Source: Ailanthus altissimus
Lineage: Eukaryota; Streptophyta; Magnoliopsida; Sapindales; Simaroubaceae
NCBI GenBank assembly: GCA_946807835.1
Contig: OX327690.1
Span: forward strand, 11,318,501-11,382,500
Direction of reading: 5' to 3'
Length of the DNA stretch: 64,000 nucleotides
How positions within the stretch are numbered: position 1 is the first letter of the stretch; each line of letters starts with the position of its first letter. A model generated the notes under the pieces. The model was not told where the DNA came from. It ran no database searches and saw nothing but the letters and a program-made list of their open reading frames with translations. Of the stretch, positions 48,266-59,449 are shown piece after piece. Both the position numbers and the translations under genes were made by a program.

Positions 48266-49267
48266 CAACAACCTCTAAGTTCAACATGGTTCCTTTCTGG
48301 ATAAAAGTATATAATTAGCCTATTGTCTATATGAATGAGTTCTCAAAACTCATTGGTAACAAAATTGGAGTTTTTCAAGAGGTGGAGATGAATGGTAGGG
48401 GTTCATGCACTGAGAATTTTCTACGTATTAGGGTACTGTTGGATTTCTCAAAACCTCTTCGAAGGGTTTGTTGTTGAACTTAGGAAGCATGGAGAAGTTA
48501 CATTAGGTGGAATTCAAATATGAAAAGTCACCTGACTTCTGCTCTCTTTATGGCATGCTTACACACTTCTTGGGAACGTTTAGAGAGTTTTCCAAGTGGA
48601 TGGTCAAGATTCTCTCGGCGGTTCTCATGGTGGTGCGACTGAGGGTCATCCTTTGGAGACAATAGGCCACAATTTAAAATTTTAACTTACGCATAATACG
48701 CAGGTTCAAATTCAAAAGGTGGTTAAGAGCGACTTTAATTTCAATACAACTTTGGTATTGGCTAAGGTGATGTGCCCAAGCTCGACTGCTTTTCTTAAGT
48801 GTGACTCGCAAATAAATCCTATTCATGGTATACCACTTGTTTCAGAAGCAAAGAATTGTGGGATTGTTTCCCAACGGCAGTTGGAATTTGAGCAAGTTAC
48901 GAGGCTTCCCAAATTTGTGGCCGTGTCAGAATCTAAGTCGCCTTCGAACAATTACAAGTTTACTAAGTCAAAGCTATCCATCGTATTTTCTAAAGCTAAT
49001 GCATCAAAGGGGACACAATTACTAAGACAAAGCTGAAGGAGTCATGGCTAGAGTAAAGCTTTAAAATTGGTTGCTAGAAACTTCTTTTTGGAACATTTAG
49101 AGGATGAGAACAAGGGTGGAAACACGGGTCATGGGAAACGAAAAAGTGCTAATAGTGTAAGTGATTCCCTTAATAAAAAACAGTTCTTATCCATAGAATC
49201 CTTTACTTTAAAGGCGGTGGCGGCAAGTCAACTCCACTCAGTGCAATGAGTGTTCTAATTGGGAATA

Positions 49268-50213
49268 TGTTAAAAATATAATGTTATTTATGTCCTTAAA
49301 ATATGTAAAATAATATTTTATTTGATTAATAAAAATTTAGTATGTGATCTATATATTAAGTATATGATGCTAATACAGAGAGTATAGATCACAAGTTCTT
49401 TATAAATTAAATCTAGTTCACAACCATTAATAAAAATGACATTTCATTATATAAGGTTGTAGTTTTTTTTTCCTTCTTAAAGTAAATGATTTGCCTTGAT
49501 CATTGAAGTAGGAACTTCGAGTAGAAAAACTAGTGTATATGTTACATTGAAAGAGACTACTGTTAATTTCGATCTGGTTAACTAAATATCGTAGATCTTC
49601 ATTCACAAAAGTTTTAATAAGCTTGATTGATCTTAATCCTGAACAGGTAATGAACTTACATTCAGGCGTTGTATCTTTTGAGTTATCACAGAGTGAAATC
49701 CATATAAACGGTCAAAACCTCGATAGTTTGGAGATATAATTTTATGAGTCGTAAGAACATATATTTACAAAATAGAATCTAATAATTAGTGTTCACCTAA
49801 GATATTTGCAGTACTTGATCATTAGAATCTGTGGCCACAGTTTATTCAATAAATTATTTAATAATATTTATTTGTAAATTTATTTATAAATATAGACATA
49901 TTAAAAGTGATCATTAGAGCATTCAGTGACTTAAGGGTAAATAAGTAATTAAAGAGATAAGACATTTTTTCATGGCCTAGCTTTAATTATGGATATTAAT
50001 TAGAAGGTCAATTAAGTGATTATTATTGGTCTAAAAATCAAGCCCAATTTAATTAAAAGGAGTTTTAATTAAATGAGCTTTTACTTTAAAACATGAGTTA
50101 CTAGAGTATATCATTTGGCTTTTAATGGAATAGCCTCGGGTTAACTTAGAAGAATTGGTGTATTATGAGATAATAAGGACTAGACTTTTTAAGTTTGAGC
50201 TAGAAAGCCCATG
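49268..50213 (+). repeat. LTR-D, left part
   Basis: Starts 'tgttaaaaatataatgtt' and reads like a plant copia LTR (repeated 'gatcacaagttcttta', 'gttaactaaatatcg'). It interrupts LINE-1 just at the start of the endonuclease. It continues at 53207 after the LTR-B insertion. The far end is not sharply defined. Confidence 0.55.
50209..50213. repeat. LTR-B target-site duplication, left copy
   Basis: CCATG, identical to 53202-53206. Confidence 0.85.
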
Positions 50214-53201
50214 TGACAGGACCTACTCCGAGACCCTCTACTGTAAATCTCAGCGGCTCTGCCGGGTACCCCAATGAAAGTTCCTTTGAGTTTAACTGTA
50301 TAAGTTGAGAAATTCTGTGAGGCGAACCCCTTTTTAGTTCTTACTAATACTGAGAAAATCTTAGAATATATCTGAAATTGACTTCTTAAATTTTTTTAAA
50401 AAATGGGCAGAGTTTCCCCTGTTTTTTTGAAAATTCAATATCAAACCTGCAAAGAAATTGCACTTTTATTTCAAACCATTTCTCAATACTATCAAATAGG
50501 ACTTCTGGTCCTTTCCAAAACTGAATCCAACTCAACTCAATAATTTTATTATGATCATAAAACTGGAATACTGATGAAAAAAAAAAGTGAAATGATCATC
50601 AAAATATTGAAACTTCTTCTTAGTTGTCCAAAACATATGTACTATACACAAGCCTAGACTACCATGCTGGAAGCAAAAAGAGTGTTATTTAGCACATTTA
50701 CATTTATAAAAATGATCTTCAGATTTGACCTATTATTTAGCAGTAGGAGAATCAGCAGCTTGCATACTAAGACTTGCACTTGGAAAGGGGGTTTAGAAAA
50801 CATAAAACACAAAACGAGTGAGCTAAAGGAGCTCAGTGAGTGCATTTAAGATTTCAAATAAAATAAAATTCTGCATAGATATTATATTCTAAAGAACATG
50901 CATAAATCATGCTTCTAAAACTTGTATAAAGCTGTAAAATAGTTTCTAACATCATATACCAATGAAATCTCACAGAGCTGGTTTTATTTACATCTTTGAA
51001 AAATAATGTCCAAAATATGTACAACATAATAAAATGCATAATATGTGATCGGTAGATCAAAAACTATTAAAGCCCATGCTCGGCCATTTTCTTTTTAAAC
51101 TGTACCAATGGTAACCCTAAAACTCTACACTCACGTGTGCAGTGCTAGTTGAGTCGCTGCGACATGTGGTAGGTCACGAGGCGTCTTAACTAGCAACACC
51201 CACTGTGACATCTCAAGACATCCTACATCGCATATATATAGCGAGATAATACCCCGTACACATAGAGCGACTCACATGACTTGACAACCCGACTTCCCGG
51301 AGTTAGTGACACGCCCCCCTAATACCTGCCCATGTGTACGGAATATACCGGCCGGGTCTAATACAATCACCACCACTATAATCTGAGGATACCAATGGCC
51401 TTTGAAACTGATGTAGTAGTTTTAAAATTTTTCTTAAATCGAACATGTAAATGCATATCAATGGCTATATTATCAAAATCGTAAATCATGTTTATGTATT
51501 AGAAACACAAAAAACATATAATTTTAATACGCAGAAACATGTTAAACAAAAGATAAATAAGGACAAATTTTTACTCACAACCGCTCCGAGTTCAATTTCG
51601 CTCCAAATTTCTACTCCTGTTACTGGTCTCGATTTTCTTCACCTACACGCCATAAATGACATTTAGAACCAAATCAAATGCAAGAATCTCATTTAACTAC
51701 TAAACGCCCTAATCGACATACAAAGCCCGGATGAATACTACTTTTCGATTTTCATTTACAAAGTCATTCAATCTTATTTAATTCATCATCCGACGCCCTG
51801 AAAATTGCTTAACACCCTATAACTTTAGTTGGACATAATTGCCCTTCACCTTACCAAAATGGACATAATCCTACACGTCATAAATGACATTTAGAACCAA
51901 ATCAAATGCTAGAATCTCATTTAACTACTAAACGCCCTAATCGACATACAAATCCCGGATGGATACTACTTTTCAATTTTCATTTACGAAGCCATTCCAT
52001 CTTATCTAATTCACCATCCGACGCCTTGAAAATTGCTTAACACCCTATAACTTCGGTTGGATATAATTGCCCTTCACCTTACGAAAATGGATAATTATGT
52101 CCCATTTTCTTCATTTTTTAATTTTTTATCAACCATGTACATTCAATTTGCATAAGGCACCATTTATACATCACAATTCAACCAAAACATAACTCAACTC
52201 TAACTTCCCTAAAGTGGTAGAATTTACATCCACCACCCAACACATTTGTTTTCTCAATTTCTTGATCCAATAGCATCAAAATCAAGCCAATTTCATTCTA
52301 ATGCCCTAATTACAACTAATTAAAGTCTCTACATCAAAGTCACCCAAAACCCTAATTCTTGCCTTGCCAATTTCTTCAATTTGATGACTCCTTCAAACTC
52401 CACACTAGAATTCAATTCAATCTAAACCAAGAATACAAACAAGAACATTAATTGAAGCAATCTTGAAAGTTCACATATCATCCTCACAAAACAATGCTTT
52501 TCTTACCTCGTTTTCTTGGATTTTCACTAATGGAAGCTTCAATTAATCTTAGGAACTTGTGGTTGGCTTTATTTTGGCTCGATCAAGCATGAAAAAAAAT
52601 CATGAAATCACTTTGGGTTTTATTGCTGCAGTGTCACCCCTCACTTGGCCAAAAGTTTCACTTTTTTTAGCTTTAAGATGCTATGGTTTCCTCTCTAAAA
52701 AATTCTACACAATTCCACTTTTATATAGTGCTCTCTCAATTGTCCAATTTACCCTTCAACTTACTCTAAATTTCTACTTTGCCATTGGTTGGAAAGTAAG
52801 TATGTAATTAGTTCATTTGTAACTATTTAGTTATAATAGTCAAAGGAACTAACTAGAATTTCCAACTTGGCAATCCATGAAATTGTCTCTAATTGGTTCA
52901 TTCTCTAACATATGGATTGTGTTTCTCAACAAGAGCTTGTTCCATGCACAACCTTTAAATGGAAATTCATGTAGTAATTTAAAATTTCCTTTTCCAAGCC
53001 TATAAGAAAATTTTCAAAATAATATTCTATGGCCGTCCGATACTCCGACCAAGTGTGAAATTACCAAATTATGTCTAATATCTCTCACGCGCACCATAAA
53101 AAATATTTCTAATAGGGTTAGAATCGGGTAACCATACGGTGTCTTATTACTCTATACTGTAATCTAGGCACTAATACTACTAATAGGGATTAGATATTAC
53201 A
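50214..53201 (-). repeat. LTR-B solo LTR (2.99 kb) with perfect TSD
   Basis: Runs 'tgacaggacctactcc' to 'ggattagatattaca', TG to CA, flanked by CCATG on both sides. It matches 33304-36125 in inverse orientation. Neither primer site nor polypurine tract adjoins it, so it is a solo LTR left by recombination between LTRs. It contains a 228-bp tandem duplication not shared by the other copy. Confidence 0.9.
51643..52098. repeat. 228-bp tandem duplication inside LTR-B
   Basis: Copies begin at 51643 and 51871 ('ctacacg', then 'cataaatgacatttag') and differ at scattered positions. Confidence 0.9.
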
Positions 53202-53206
53202 CCATG
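53202..53206. repeat. LTR-B target-site duplication, right copy
   Basis: CCATG, identical to 50209-50213. Confidence 0.85.
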
Positions 53207-53540
53207 TCTTGCAGTCCCTCTACTAGCTCAAATCCTAATCAAACTCTAATTTTTTAATCCTAATCAAATTCTAAATACTCAAGGGAGATCCATATATATA
53301 TATATATGAGGTATGGAGTAAACTACAACTATACAGAGAAAAATTCTTTTACGTATTCTTACGTGAGAAAAGTGAATCAGTGGAGTAATCACACTTGGTT
53401 GGTAATTTGGTGCCGTTGGTTTTTATAGTAATCCAATCAGGCATGATTGCTTCTACAATTGAACTAGCTTTGGTGTCTAAAAGGTTAATCTTTTCTCTCG
53501 TTTTTCTGCATTTGTGATTCCAATGAGATTCTTTATATGC
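53207..53540 (+). repeat. LTR-D, right part
   Basis: Resumes the LTR interrupted at 50213 ('tcttgcagtccctctactagc') with a short TA run at 53292-53310. It ends before the LINE endonuclease sequence at about 53545. Confidence 0.45.
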
Positions 53541-56031
53541 AGGAGAAGTACGAGTTTTCCATGGATATTAGATCTTTCATGTTGGATTTTTAATCTGTAA
53601 TGGAAGATGCTGAGCTTATGGATTTGGGTTTTATTGGCTCTCGATTTACTTAGAAGGCTTTGAAAGGGATGAGGATGTAATAATGGAAAGGCTTGATCAT
53701 GCTATATCTTGTGAGGCATGGAAAGGTATTTTCTCATAGGCAAGGGTGGATCACAAGGATTTCTTTACCTCGGATCACTAGGTGCTACATGTCGAATTTT
53801 TTTTCCAGAGGTTTTGAAAGTTAAACAGGCTTGAAGGTATCAAAGATTCTTCTTTGAACCTTTATTGCTTGCCGAGAAGTGATTGACAGCTCTTGGTCCT
53901 GTGCAGACAATTCCATCTTCGATAAACTTTTGGTACGTGCCTTAGACTTATCAACTTAGAACCGTGAGAATAAAGGTTTTGTCCCAAGCTGAATCAAAAA
54001 GGTTAGACAATAGTTAGAGATATTAAATAACCATCTCTTTCATCATTCATGGGTTCATGATTAGCCTTTGCAATGTGCTATACAAAATAGTGGCCAAGGT
54101 TATTGCCAACCGACTCAAGATGGTCTTGCTTGAGGTTATATCTAATACTCAAAGTGATTTCCTTTTGAATAAATTAATCTCAAATAATTTGATTACGAGC
54201 TTTGAACTCGTGCATTCTCTTAATTGAAGAATAATGGGAAACCTTGGATTTATGGTTTTGAAGCTTGACATGACCAATGATAGAGTTAAGTGGGATTTTT
54301 GTCCTTAATGGTTTGGCAGCTAGGGTTTTCAAAGCAGGTTGTTACTTGACTACATAATTTTCTGTGCTTTATAATAGAGTCCTTGAATTGATATGGCAAG
54401 TGTTAAGACTTTGGAGCAAGCATTGCAACGGTTGTTGATTAAAGAGGAATTATATTGGCACCAGTGTGCATATGTAGACTTGCTTAAATAGGGAGATTAG
54501 AACTCCAAGTTTTTTCACACAAAAGCATTTAATGGAAGGATGAAAAATATGATTAGTGGGTTTTAGAGTGTTGATAGAAGATGGTACGATTCAGCTGAAG
54601 AAGTTGCAACATTCATTATATGCAATCATTTAGAGTTTTGTTTCATTTGAAGAGGCCAAATTGGGATGCAATGCTGACTTTGTTTCAAGAGCTGATGCCT
54701 CGCCTCTCAAACTCTTCAAAACTATTTCTTGAGGTGCCATATACTGCTTCTGAAGTTCATAAAGCTTTATTTTCAATAGGACCACATAAAGCTCAAGGCC
54801 TAGATGATTTTCATGTTGTTTTTTCTTCCAACAGTGTTGGGACATAGCTGGAGGTGATGTGGTCAATTATTGCCTTCAGGTTTTAACTGGAAATGGTCAT
54901 TTAAACCGATTAGTAAGAATAATGTGGCATTGATTCTAAATAATAATATGGTAACTTTGGTAAAGGATTATGGACCCGTTAGCCTTTGTAATGTGTTGTA
55001 CAAAATAATGGCCAAGGTCATTGCCAACCAACTCAAGATGATCCTACCTGAGGTTATATTTGATACTCAAAGCGCTTTTCTTCCCATTAGATTAATCTAA
55101 GATAATTTGATTGCAGTCTTTGAATTCATGCATTCCTTCAATTGGGGAATGGTAGGAAACATTGGATTCATGGCCTTGAAGACATGAGCAAGGCTTATGA
55201 TAGAGTTGAGTGTAATATTTTCCCTTTATGCTCAAATGGCTAGTATTTTCAGAGCGGGTTGTTACTTTATTACATAATTGTCTTCTCTTTCATCATTCAT
55301 TAGGAGGAGGGGTCACTGGTTCCATTAAACCTTCTAGAGGACTTTGACAAGATTGCCCACTGTCTCTTTACTTATTCCTGGTATGTGCAGATGGTTTCTC
55401 TTATTTACTTCAACAAACCGAGGCTTTAAGGAAGCTTCGTGGATTTTTCTGCTCACGTAGTGGTCCGCGAGTTTATCATTTGTTTTTTTTTTTTTGGGTA
55501 GATGATAGCTTAATATTCTATTGATCCCCATTATTAGATTATTTAGCTATTAAAGAAATAATTTGCTTTTATGAGGTGGTTTCTATATAGAAGACCAACT
55601 TGGAGAAATCATCAATTTTTTTCAACCCTATTATAAAGGCATATATTCAACATGATATTTTGGGAATGCTTAATTTATCTCACTCGGAGCCTCATGGAAA
55701 CTACCTTGGGCTTTCTTCTATTATTTGTAAGAATAAAAGATTGGTGTTCCAACATATTTTAGATCAAATTTGGAGGCATTTATAGTCATAGAGTTGGAAG
55801 CATTTCTATGTTTGTGGCAAAGTCATTCTTATTCAAGCAGTTTTGCAAGCGACCTCTATGTTCACGATGTCTATCTTTAAACCTCCTTACACTAATTTGA
55901 ATAAGTTGTCTTCTATGATTCAAAGGTGGTAGTGGTGGGGCACTAGTATAATAGTTTGGCTAAAGTGGAAATTGGTTTATTTTCCAAAACAAGATGGTGG
56001 ATTAAGGTTCAAAGATTTGGATAGTTTTAAT
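53541..56031 (+). pseudogene. LINE-1 ORF2 remnant: endonuclease end and reverse transcriptase
   Basis: The plus strand gives the C-terminal endonuclease ('EDAELMDLGFIGSRFT') at 53600, then RT pieces. '[19 protein letters not shown]' and 'EVIFDTQSAFLP' (54985-55100) are the '[15 protein letters not shown]' block of plant LINEs. 'FLVCADGFSYLLQQTE' follows at 55390. The YADD-type catalytic loop is not recognisable. A second copy of the '[16 protein letters not shown]' block lies upstream at 54060-54350, out of order. Stops and shifts occur throughout. The 3' end is lost at the copia LTR at 56032. Most of the endonuclease is missing at the LTR-D junction. Confidence 0.75.
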
Positions 56032-56890
56032 TGTTAACGTATTTTAGGGTGTATGCATGCGATTGTGTATATATTGAACAAACTAAATATATGTATCATA
56101 TACATGTTTTTCAGTAGAATTAAGCATATATTCAACATATACACATGTAAATAAAATCATTAACAACTTAAGATCATAGAAACTTACCTTTGATAAACTT
56201 CGGTGAAGATTTTAAATTTTAAAGCTCACCTTGAAGGGAATTCTTGTACAATACTAGCTCACAACAATCCAGTGAGATTATGAAGCTAATATAGTAGCTA
56301 CCAAATGTTTCCAGTAATAAGTGTTTAACACTTAAATACTTTTGTTTAAAAGTTTTTGTTTCTTAAAAGAATGAGAGATGAATTGTTTTATTTCACTTAT
56401 GTTCTCCTTTCAACCTTTTGCTTGGAATAAGTTCCAAAAATTACTCACCCTTTTAAATGAGTTTTTTTTAATGTACTTTTATTTCTCTTATGTTCTCCTT
56501 ACAACCTTTTTCTTAGAATAAGTTACAAAAATTACTCACCATTTTAAATGAGTTTTTTTTAATGTTTAGTAGTTCTTCCACTTCACAAATGCTCTACCAT
56601 TTTCACTAAGTGGCCAAATAAATTTTAGTGGCAAATTTCAATGGTCCAAAACTAATGCACCATTAACTTCCTAATTGGAATACATGGCCAACCAAGACAT
56701 TATTAAGATGAAAAAAAAATCATTTTCAACATTTATGATTTGTTACCATTGTAATGAGCCGATCAAGATTACACCAAATGAAATAATTATTCATTTAATT
56801 AGTCAATATCCCATTAATGTCATATAATGGCCTTTACCAATATTGCCTTGTCCCCCACTTGTTCAATAACAAATGATATAATAACATTGA
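56032..56890 (-). repeat. Copia-type LTR fragment, minus orientation
   Basis: Starts 'tgttaacgtattttaggg' like 57266 and follows it for about 850 bp, then loses similarity. It carries a 91-bp tandem duplication at about 56390-56572 ('gttctcc' at 56401 and 56492). It truncates LINE-1. Confidence 0.65.
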
Positions 56891-57265
56891 TTTACCAATA
56901 ACATTGTCACTAACTCGGAGTTTTTAGCATCGGGGGTTCTCAACATAAATAGTTCCTATGTCAATCCTTTAAGGGTAATGGGGACTCATTTTTATGGCAC
57001 AATCTATTTTAGTGAAGGCAATTATTAGGAGAAGGGATAAGATGGCAAGTTGGTAATGGTAAATGATAGGATTGTATGTGGAGCCCACTCAATGGCTTGG
57101 GTCCACCAGGCACACTAGCTGGCGCACCACGCATAGAACTGCATCTCATGCTGCCCCCAACCAATGTCGAACCTGGGATTTCATCCCTTATAGGCCTTTA
57201 AGGTTTGATAGTTGTACCCATTGAGCCGCGACATCAGGAACTTAACGCAGGAGCGTTGGTTATCT
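56891..57265. other. Unassigned stretch between two copia LTRs
   Basis: No repeat or coding match; somewhat GC-richer at 57060-57200. Nothing recognised. Confidence 0.4.
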
Positions 57266-59430
57266 TGTTGATGTATTTTAGGGTGTATACATGTGATTGT
57301 GTACATATTGAAAAAACTAAACACATGTATCATATACATGAATTTGGCAGCGAAATTTATCATGTAATCAACATATACACATGTACTTCAATTCTTAACA
57401 ACTTAAGAATACATAAAATATACCTTTGAAGACCTCCGATGAAGATTTCAAATCTGAATTTATTTGCTCCAACTTTGAGCTCACTTTGAAGTGCACTTTT
57501 GTTCAATTCTAGTTCACAACAATCCTGTGGAATTGTGAAGCTAGAATAGCAGTAGTATAATCTCTAGCAACAAAGTTTGTATTACTTGAAAGAAAAATAA
57601 GAAGGATTTATTTTTCTTTCTTCTTTGGTTTTTCTCACAAGTCTTTGTTCAATGAAAAACTCTCTCAAAACAATCTCTTCTTTTTTCTCTCAATCCTTAA
57701 ACGAAAATTGATTCACACACTTGTTAACACAAATGGAACTCAACCATTTTAGTGCTCTCAACACTTTACAAGTGTTCCACCAAAATTAGATTAACTACCA
57801 AAATAATTTTTGGTGGCCATTTTAATGGTCTAATAAAATTAACCATTAATCACAAAATGGTGTTTCACTTTATTTAATTTATGTTTCTCAAATTAGGTAT
57901 GTCTTCCATTTATGAATAAAATAACAAATAAATAAAATCATATTTTATTTATTTAAATAATATTTATTTAATTATTCAAAAACTATTTGAATAATTAATA
58001 TTTACCTTATTTTGATTTTACTAATATGGTTAATGGGTGAATTTATGGTAAACTAATTCATAGAATAAAATTGTGCCATTTGTTAGCATCTAATTAGTTA
58101 ATAACTCTTGTCAACTAATTAAATGATATACTTAACATTTAAGTGTAAACAAGTGCACAACTCGAGAAACCACGAAACATATTTTCGGTTTGCTAGAATT
58201 TTTAGGATGGAACTGTTCAATCCATTATGGTGCCCCAGTGCACAATGAGTACACTTTATATTGTGAGACTCTCTAGGTCCACACCCGAATTGTTATATGG
58301 AACTCCTCCATACGTCTGTGAACGATGCCCTACACACACGTTATGGATATTACAAAGCGATGCGTTAGATCATACAAGTTGAGGTTATAACATATTCATA
58401 TAATCCCTCCATCATTTATATTCGATGGAGTAGAGATATAGATCAACACTGTCAAATCTCCATATGCCCGACCGAAAGCTTATTTCTAGAATTGTATTTC
58501 CATAAATAATATTCCCAAATACTTTTGTAATATTATTTATCCCTAGGGTTAAACTCTTTTCCAAGGAATTACTGCTTATGACTATAAGACTTTCTGATAT
58601 ACAATATTTAGAGCATTAGGATATAATACTCACCAAAATGAGCTGATGGATCCCATATCTATGCACACCGGACTACATGAGCATCGGACCATACCCAGCG
58701 ACACCCAGTGGTCAGACCATGAAAGGTTTTTGACATGTGTGGAACCAAAGTATTGTGGATCACTTACAAGCCCACCGTGGCACTCAAGTCAAAGGACCAT
58801 GAATACTACTCAACTTGAAAGATCCTCCATTGACGGCTTTATAGGATGTCTATTGGAGATTTTTGTGAGTCTGTTCAATATTCAGTCCTTATTGAATACC
58901 TGTATTTCTATATGAGCTTCCACTAAACTCATGGTTTGCTAAAACTAACCATCTGGACCATCCAGATATAGACATACACCAATTTATATATTTATTAAAG
59001 TATTCACTAACAGACCAACATCAATGAAGATAGATCAAGAACAGAATATTTGAGAACATATTTTATTAATGACATTTTCTAGCACTATTTGCAACTCTTT
59101 GCAACTACGTCATTACTAATATATTCTTAGGTCTTTATCTTATCTCAGATAAGGCTCTAACTCTTTAGATATCGCTGACTCTTATAACCTGATAACTCTT
59201 ATCAGTGCCAACTCTTAGCATTTATAACTCTCAGCGTCGCTAATCTTAGTACTGATTTAAACTCATTTATACCAGATCTGAACTCTTTTAGATCGTACAA
59301 TGTTTAAAACGTTACAAGTATCTTACCATATTTAAATATAATTAGTGATTTAATGAAATAATAATATTAGTATAAATATTAAACAAATATTCATATATAA
59401 AGGGATGACACGTAAGCACAAATCCCATCA
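57266..59430 (-). repeat. Copia 3' LTR (2.17 kb), minus orientation
   Basis: Runs 'tgttgatgtattttaggg' to 'cacaaatcccatca'. It is followed by 'actcccacttac', read on the minus strand as the purine tract AAGTGGGAGT directly before the LTR start TGATGGGATTTG. The RNase H end of pol lies 20 bp away, so this is the 3' LTR of the element to the right. Confidence 0.85.
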
Positions 59431-59442
59431 ACTCCCACTTAC
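59431..59442 (-). other. Polypurine tract of the copia element
   Basis: Minus strand GTAAGTGGGAGT between the pol end and the 3' LTR. Confidence 0.7.
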
Positions 59443-59449
59443 TTTAGTG

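Larger units (their letters stand above)
46985..49267 (+). pseudogene. LINE-1 ORF1: DUF4283 and CCHC zinc-knuckle protein, broken
   Basis: Plus-strand reading gives 'KVLTGKHYQ', 'NIMRNLWKLEG' and 'LCEF/ELD'-like pieces, as in the DUF4283 domain of plant LINE proteins. After the LINE-2 insertion come 'YCLYE', 'WGKYLRI'-like 'TYxGTVGFLKTSSKG' and 'VEFKYEKSPDFCSLYGMLTH', which is the zf-CCHC_4 block with ligands lost. A serine-rich C-terminal part follows (48719-49036). At 49250 'MSVLIGN' resembles the start of the apurinic-type endonuclease that follows ORF1 in these elements. LTR-D cuts it there. Many stops. Confidence 0.7.

Noticed and set aside
48251..48287. N-terminus of the long LINE-2 ORF
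   Set aside because: These codons lie outside the target-site duplication and come from the antisense strand of LINE-1.
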